Source: Tissierellales bacterium (GTDB taxonomy: Bacteria; Bacillota; Clostridia; Tissierellales; Dethiosulfatibacteraceae). From it: a DNA stretch of 61,355 bases. Positions 57,791 to 61,355 of this stretch are shown piece after piece; position 1 is the first letter of the stretch; each line of letters begins with the position of its first letter. The stretch is taken from NCBI GenBank assembly GCA_016938195.1, contig JAFGVC010000078.1, positions 1 through 61,355 on the forward strand. The letters are read 5' to 3'. The notes beneath the pieces were generated by a model. That model saw only the letters and a list, made by a program, of their open reading frames with translations, did not search any database and was not told where the DNA came from. Both the position numbers and the translations under genes were made by a program.

Positions 57791-57862
57791 ATTGATTCTG
57801 TCCTCCTCATGAAATCAAATAAAATAACGAAGCATAAAAATCTTTCTGACTACTAAACAAAT

Positions 57863-57898
57863 CGGACAGTCATAAACTATTGAATTTAAAACTGCCCG
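57863..57898 (-). other. Stem-loop between TRAP receptor and permease genes
   Basis: Minus strand CGGGCAGT (57898-57891) can pair with ACTGTCCG (57870-57863) across a 20-base loop, with one G-U pair. No strong T-run follows. It may stabilise or partly terminate transcripts so the receptor is made in excess. Confidence 0.4.
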
Positions 57899-57941
57899 AA
57901 AATTATTGTCAATATACCTTTTTAGAAAATTTTTGTTTTAA

Positions 57942-58991
57942 TTAGTTTTCATCAAAGAATTTCTTGGCACCCGGATGAATTTCAGGTCCTAGAGCCTCAA
58001 AAGTCTCGCTATCTTCTTTCAATTGCTCCCAAAGGATATATCCATCTTTCAGTGCAGCCATGTTTTCAGGTTGGAAAGCTGTTTTTGTCATTTGATAAAC
58101 AACATCATCAGGCACATCTTTGTTAACAATCCAATACACACTGAAAAACGGCATTTGAACAGGCTCAGTCATCCCTTTATATACATCCTGTGGTAAATTA
58201 TCCCTATAATAGAATTGACTTGCCGCTTCTAGCTTATCCATTTCTGCATCACTAAAAGGAATGACGATAACATCTTCAGTTTCACACAATTCCGTAATAG
58301 CACCTGAAGGTGCGCCACTTTGACCAAAAGCATCGATTCGGCCTTCCTTGATGGCGTAAGTTGCATCTGCGAATGCAAGGTATTCTTTTTTCACATTTAG
58401 ACCAAGTGCGTTAAGAATGATATCTGAGTTATACTGAGCTCCAGATCCAGGAGGTCCAACAGATATCGTCTTGCCTTCAAGATCGGATATTGTCTTGATT
58501 CCAGAACTTCTTAAGGCTACAAAATAATGTGGACTAGCATAAGCTTTAGCAACACCTCTTACATTTTTACCGATATCTCCCTGTCCTTCAAAAGTATCAA
58601 TACCGTTCCAAATTTCATACACCAAAGAACCATAAGTCAATCCTGCATGCAATTCTCCTTTTGCAACACCGATTGCATTTGCAACAGATGCTCCGGTCGA
58701 AACATTTGTTACATTAAGTCCCGGTAGCTGTTCAGATAATAGGTTTGCTAAAACACCAATCATGTAATAATAAACACCACCCGGAGAACTACCCCCAAAA
58801 GCAACCTGAAAAACCTCACCGGAAGCTGCAGTTGTTTCAGCTGGAGCTGCAGTTGTTTCAGCCGGTGCCGCAGTTGTTTCAGCCGGAGCTGCAGTTGTTT
58901 CAGCCGGCTTTGGAGCACAACCAGAAAAAGCACTTAATGACAACAATACAATTAAAAACAACGCTATCATCCTAAATTTCTTGTTAAACAT
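57942..58991 (-). CDS. TAXI-family TRAP solute-binding lipoprotein
   Basis: 349 residues. A lipoprotein signal ends in SAFSGCAPK, so the protein is tethered outside the membrane. A 35-residue linker of PAETTAA units follows, then the TAXI domain (QVAFGGSSPGGVYYYMIGVL, GPPGSGAQYNS). These receptors capture organic acids and pass them to the fused permease. AGGAGG lies 7 bases before ATG. It is the first gene of the five-gene operon. Confidence 0.95.
   Translation of the reverse strand: MFNKKFRMIALFLIVLLSLSAFSGCAPKPAETTAAPAETTAAPAETTAAPAETTAASGEVFQVAFGGSSPGGVYYYMIGVLANLLSEQLPGLNVTNVSTGASVANAIGVAKGELHAGLTYGSLVYEIWNGIDTFEGQGDIGKNVRGVAKAYASPHYFVALRSSGIKTISDLEGKTISVGPPGSGAQYNSDIILNALGLNVKKEYLAFADATYAIKEGRIDAFGQSGAPSGAITELCETEDVIVIPFSDAEMDKLEAASQFYYRDNLPQDVYKGMTEPVQMPFFSVYWIVNKDVPDDVVYQMTKTAFQPENMAALKDGYILWEQLKEDSETFEALGPEIHPGAKKFFDEN
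58825..58908. repeat. Four 21-bp tandem repeats in the TAXI receptor linker
   Basis: Four near-identical 21-base units (plus-strand core GCAGTTGTTTCAGC) encode seven-residue PAETTAA repeats directly after the lipid-anchored Cys. Units differ by one to three bases. Confidence 0.9.
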
Positions 58992-59078
58992 TTGATATCC
59001 TCCTCAAGATATTGTTTTTTTATGTCTTTACCTCTGATGTCAAGCTTTGGTACTGAATCAAAATTATTCGTCGTCTTA

Positions 59079-59112
59079 TGGTATGGTGGTCGTACCACAA
59101 GCCCTCATACCA
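59079..59112. promoter_or_regulatory. Candidate GntR/FadR-type operator
   Basis: GTGGT-CGT-ACCAC (59086-59098) is a perfect palindrome containing TGGTnnnACCA, the known half-site form of FadR-subfamily regulators. Outer arms TGGTATG (59079-59085) and CATACCA (59106-59112) form a second inverted pair. It lies about +7 to +40 relative to the predicted transcript start. Confidence 0.7.
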
Positions 59113-59125
59113 ATATTACACTTTC

Positions 59126-59154
59126 AAGATACCATGAAAACCTTTTCTTGTCAA
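59126..59154 (-). promoter_or_regulatory. Promoter of the TAXI-transporter operon
   Basis: TTGACA at 59154-59149, a 17-base spacer and TATCTT at 59131-59126. A leader of about 125 bases precedes the receptor start. Confidence 0.8.
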
Positions 59155-59174
59155 TAGCAATTAAATGTTGCATT

Positions 59175-59204
59175 AAAAAAACTTCCTGAGATTGCTCAGG
59201 AAGT
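59175..59204 (-). terminator. Terminator after the acid-sugar kinase gene
   Basis: Perfect stem ACTTCCTGAG / CTCAGGAAGT (59181-59190 with 59195-59204, loop of 4) followed on the minus strand by TTTTTT. It separates the kinase transcript from the transporter operon. Confidence 0.93.
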
Positions 59205-59210
59205 CAGTTG

Positions 59211-60623
59211 TTAATTTAATTGCTCAATTATATCCTTCAAGTCATTTTCAGTTCCTACATTTCCGGGGAAAATAACATAGGATAATCTGTTATTGATTTG
59301 CCAGACGGGAATACCCTCTCTAATTTGTCCTATAACCTTTGTTGTTCTTACCTCAAGACCTTTTGTGCAAATATCACTTGAAGTAATTCCTCCTTTGGCA
59401 ATCAAATAACTTGGCTCCGTTTTAATTCCTCTGACAACTTCAACAATGGCATTTGAGATTATTTGTGATATATCCATATTTGATCTGCCAAGCTGATTAT
59501 CAGATTTATTTAGCTTTCGGCTCGTGTAAAGGATAATGCTCTGTCCTAAATTGATGAATTGATTTGCAATCGAAGCAACTCTTTCAATTTCTTCTTTCCC
59601 ACTAAATTCTGAACTTAAAAGCTTTTCAACATCTATTTCACAAGATGCTACATCATTTAACTCTAAGGCGTTCTTTAACTGTCTAGTGCTTTTGTTGACA
59701 TGCGAACCTACGACAATTAATCCGCCACGTCCCTGTTCCACCTTAATAATCTCTTCTCTAGTTAATAGTGGTCGCCTTTCTATGCCACACCTTATTCTAA
59801 CAAACGAAGCTGCCGTCCTAAAAATAAACTTCTTACCCTTTTCTTCGGCTTGAAGTAAACCCAATGTAAATATTTCAAGATCACTATCCTCAACTGCATT
59901 TACAATCACCTTGCCAAAATTGACCACATTTAATAGCTTCTCGGCAATGGCCTCAGCGCCTCGGACTCGAATATCCTCCAAGCTAATTGAAACTACATTT
60001 TCAGCTAAAAACTTTCGATTAGTCTTTTCCTCAATCCATTCTTTTAAATCTGAATTCTGATATCCAAAAACCAGATCTTTTGCAAATTCAGACTTCCCGA
60101 CTGGAGTCCAGCATCCATCCTCCTCAATATAATGAATATCATTGTAAGTGAAACGATGTCCTTCTTTAAAATAGGGGATGATGATTTCACCATGAATTTC
60201 TGATAACATTCTTTTCTCTATTTTCTCTTTGATAACTTGCGTTTCCATAGGATAATGACCCCTTAAGGTAGAGTCTCCTCTGGCTATAACAACAAAATCC
60301 TTTTCTGCCAATTCAGCTGCGGTCATAATATTATCCATTATTTCATCCAACAAAATTCTTGCTTCAGAATCACTCATCCCACGAGTATTAGTCAAGATAA
60401 AGAAGATTATCTCATCCAAAAAAGCTTCTTGTAAAACATCGACATCCCAAACCGTCAATACCTTAACATTATTAACCGTCTGTGTCCCTGTTGGATCATC
60501 ATCAAGCACCACAATTCTTCTCCTGTCTTTGATGACTGCATCTCTGATTTTATTAATTCTATAAGAATCAATATTTTCAAGCGGTATTCCTTTTAAAACT
60601 TCATCTCGTTTCATTTTTGACAT
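59211..60623 (-). CDS. Four-carbon acid-sugar kinase family protein (DUF1537)
   Basis: 470 residues, the usual size. The N-terminal substrate domain has VVLDDDPTGTQTVNNVKVL (38-56) and ARGDSTLRGHYPMET. The C-terminal nucleotide domain has GGITSSDICTKGL and FPGNVGTENDL. Characterised members phosphorylate D-threonate, L-threonate, D-erythronate or 3-oxo-tetronates. The usual partners, a PdxA2-type dehydrogenase or a class II aldolase, are not visible. GAAGGAG lies 8 bases before ATG. It has its own promoter with an overlapping LacI/CcpA-like site and a strong terminator. Confidence 0.93.
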   Translation of the reverse strand: MSKMKRDEVLKGIPLENIDSYRINKIRDAVIKDRRRIVVLDDDPTGTQTVNNVKVLTVWDVDVLQEAFLDEIIFFILTNTRGMSDSEARILLDEIMDNIMTAAELAEKDFVVIARGDSTLRGHYPMETQVIKEKIEKRMLSEIHGEIIIPYFKEGHRFTYNDIHYIEEDGCWTPVGKSEFAKDLVFGYQNSDLKEWIEEKTNRKFLAENVVSISLEDIRVRGAEAIAEKLLNVVNFGKVIVNAVEDSDLEIFTLGLLQAEEKGKKFIFRTAASFVRIRCGIERRPLLTREEIIKVEQGRGGLIVVGSHVNKSTRQLKNALELNDVASCEIDVEKLLSSEFSGKEEIERVASIANQFINLGQSIILYTSRKLNKSDNQLGRSNMDISQIISNAIVEVVRGIKTEPSYLIAKGGITSSDICTKGLEVRTTKVIGQIREGIPVWQINNRLSYVIFPGNVGTENDLKDIIEQLN

Positions 60624-60642
60624 GACTGCATCTCCTTCATCA

Positions 60643-60654
60643 GCAAACGTTTAC
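60643..60654. promoter_or_regulatory. LacI/CcpA-like operator at the kinase promoter
   Basis: GCAAACGTTTAC is a near-palindrome centred on ACGT, with one arm mismatch. It is close to catabolite-response and LacI-family sites, and it overlaps the predicted transcript start. Confidence 0.5.
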
Positions 60655-60657
60655 AAG

Positions 60658-60686
60658 ATTATATCAGATTCTATTAATAATCTCAA
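60658..60686 (-). promoter_or_regulatory. Promoter of the acid-sugar kinase gene
   Basis: TTGAGA at 60686-60681, a 17-base spacer and TATAAT at 60663-60658, 35 bases before the start codon. Confidence 0.8.
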
Positions 60687-60736
60687 TCATTCTATCAGTC
60701 ATGCTTTTATTCTACTCAAACAACTTAATCAGGTTT

Positions 60737-61355
60737 TTAAGCCAAATTTAATTCTTGAAGTTTTTCCTGAGTCGGCAACCCTGTTTTCAAATCCCATCCC
60801 ATGCTTTTATAAAAATCATCAAGAATAACATCGGTATGAGCTACCAGACCTTTACCTAAGCCATCAGGAGCCGGTTCATCAGTTAATCTAACCGGTAGCT
60901 TCTCATCCTTCCGGTCAAATCCTTCTCTAGCATTGAACATTCTTTCTAAATTGATTACTCTTTCAGAACACTTCAACAATTCAGTCAAACTAGCATTATT
61001 TCCGGTAACCGCGTTATATAGACCGGTCCAAGTGCTACCTTTAACCGCTAATGTAATACTGGCAAACAAGCACACACCCATTAAATTCGTTAACATAGAT
61101 AGTTCCATAAATGGTTTGACCCACTGTTTATTGCCGTCTTCAAAAGGGGATGCCTTTTCATTTATGCCAAGCTCAGGCTCAAGATACCCAAATGCGTCGA
61201 TAACAGAAGCATAAGGTCTCAAGTGATCTGCACCTCTTGGCGAAATCAGATGTGATAATGACTCTCCTTTGCTAGCTCTCACGCCACAAGAGGCCAACTC
61301 CATTCCTTTAACCTGGAATATATATTTTTCAGCTTCCGGTCCTATTTGTCGGGCC
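60737..61355 (-). CDS. Aldehyde:ferredoxin oxidoreductase, C-terminal part; 5' end outside window
   Basis: The open frame continues to the right edge, leaving 205 residues of a family near 600. It reads FQVKGMELASCGVRASKG, then ISPRGADHLRPY. LMGVCLF matches the position of the fourth Cys ligand of the [4Fe-4S] cluster in this family, and DRKDEKLPVRL is a further family segment. These tungsten-pterin enzymes oxidise aldehydes to acids with ferredoxin. An internal ATG at 61303 is not the start. It ends 113 bases before the kinase gene on the same strand. Confidence 0.92.
   Translation of the reverse strand, partial: ARQIGPEAEKYIFQVKGMELASCGVRASKGESLSHLISPRGADHLRPYASVIDAFGYLEPELGINEKASPFEDGNKQWVKPFMELSMLTNLMGVCLFASITLAVKGSTWTGLYNAVTGNNASLTELLKCSERVINLERMFNAREGFDRKDEKLPVRLTDEPAPDGLGKGLVAHTDVILDDFYKSMGWDLKTGLPTQEKLQELNLA

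Noticed and set aside
58825-58908. Repeat block considered as a CRISPR array
   Set aside because: The units are contiguous 21-mers without spacers and encode the lipoprotein linker.

Overview
The window is 61 kb of low-GC DNA, dense in genes. It looks like the chromosome of an anaerobic Clostridia-type Firmicute. The signs are AGGAGG ribosome sites on nearly every gene, sigmaA-type promoters, a T-box leader, a pur operon with a full-length PurL, a potABCD operon led by an HTH-cupin regulator, a giant 2-hydroxyacyl-CoA dehydratase activase-like protein, and a tungsten-type aldehyde:ferredoxin oxidoreductase. No rRNA, tRNA, phage, insertion sequence or CRISPR array was seen. Genus cannot be fixed from the sequence alone.

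Layout. 1-10,750 (minus) is the purine operon purL-E-C-F-M-N-H-D, cut at the left edge inside purD. Its consensus promoter carries a 12-bp palindrome. 10,897-13,548 holds a membrane-anchored amidohydrolase and a PHP phosphatase. 13,708-20,618 contains a patatin-like lipase, valS behind a valine T-box with a previously unlisted 56-residue membrane ORF between leader and valS, trpS, and an OmpR-type two-component pair. 21,557-25,819 (plus) is a polyamine uptake operon. 25,832-31,789 contains cca, a secreted transglutaminase-like protein, a PII-like protein, a lipase, a YibE/F membrane protein and a metal-dependent hydrolase. 31,968-37,177 (plus) pairs the giant activase/dehydratase fusion with an Mrp-type Fe-S carrier ATPase.

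37,231-43,474 (minus) is the conserved protein-quality block tig-clpP-clpX-lon-engB. Next come asnA, an ABC-F protein, a VanY-type carboxypeptidase, a cold-shock protein and a DUF815 ATPase. A 27-bp perfect inverted repeat of REP/RAYT style follows the ATPase gene. 49,506-52,922 (minus) is a compact group of Nif3-like, nitrilase-family, deoxyribosyltransferase-like and amidase genes.

53,064-61,355 (minus) is the most distinctive region. A TAXI-type TRAP transporter, a GarR/HIBADH-family reductase, a FadR-type GntR regulator and an iron alcohol dehydrogenase form one operon. Upstream are a separately promoted four-carbon acid-sugar kinase (DUF1537 family) and the end of an aldehyde:ferredoxin oxidoreductase gene. 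Promoters, a TGGTnnnACCA-type operator and a LacI/CcpA-like site can be read directly. I infer an inducible uptake and catabolic route for a small hydroxy-acid or acid sugar. The substrate is unknown and the usual aldolase/decarboxylase partner is not in view.
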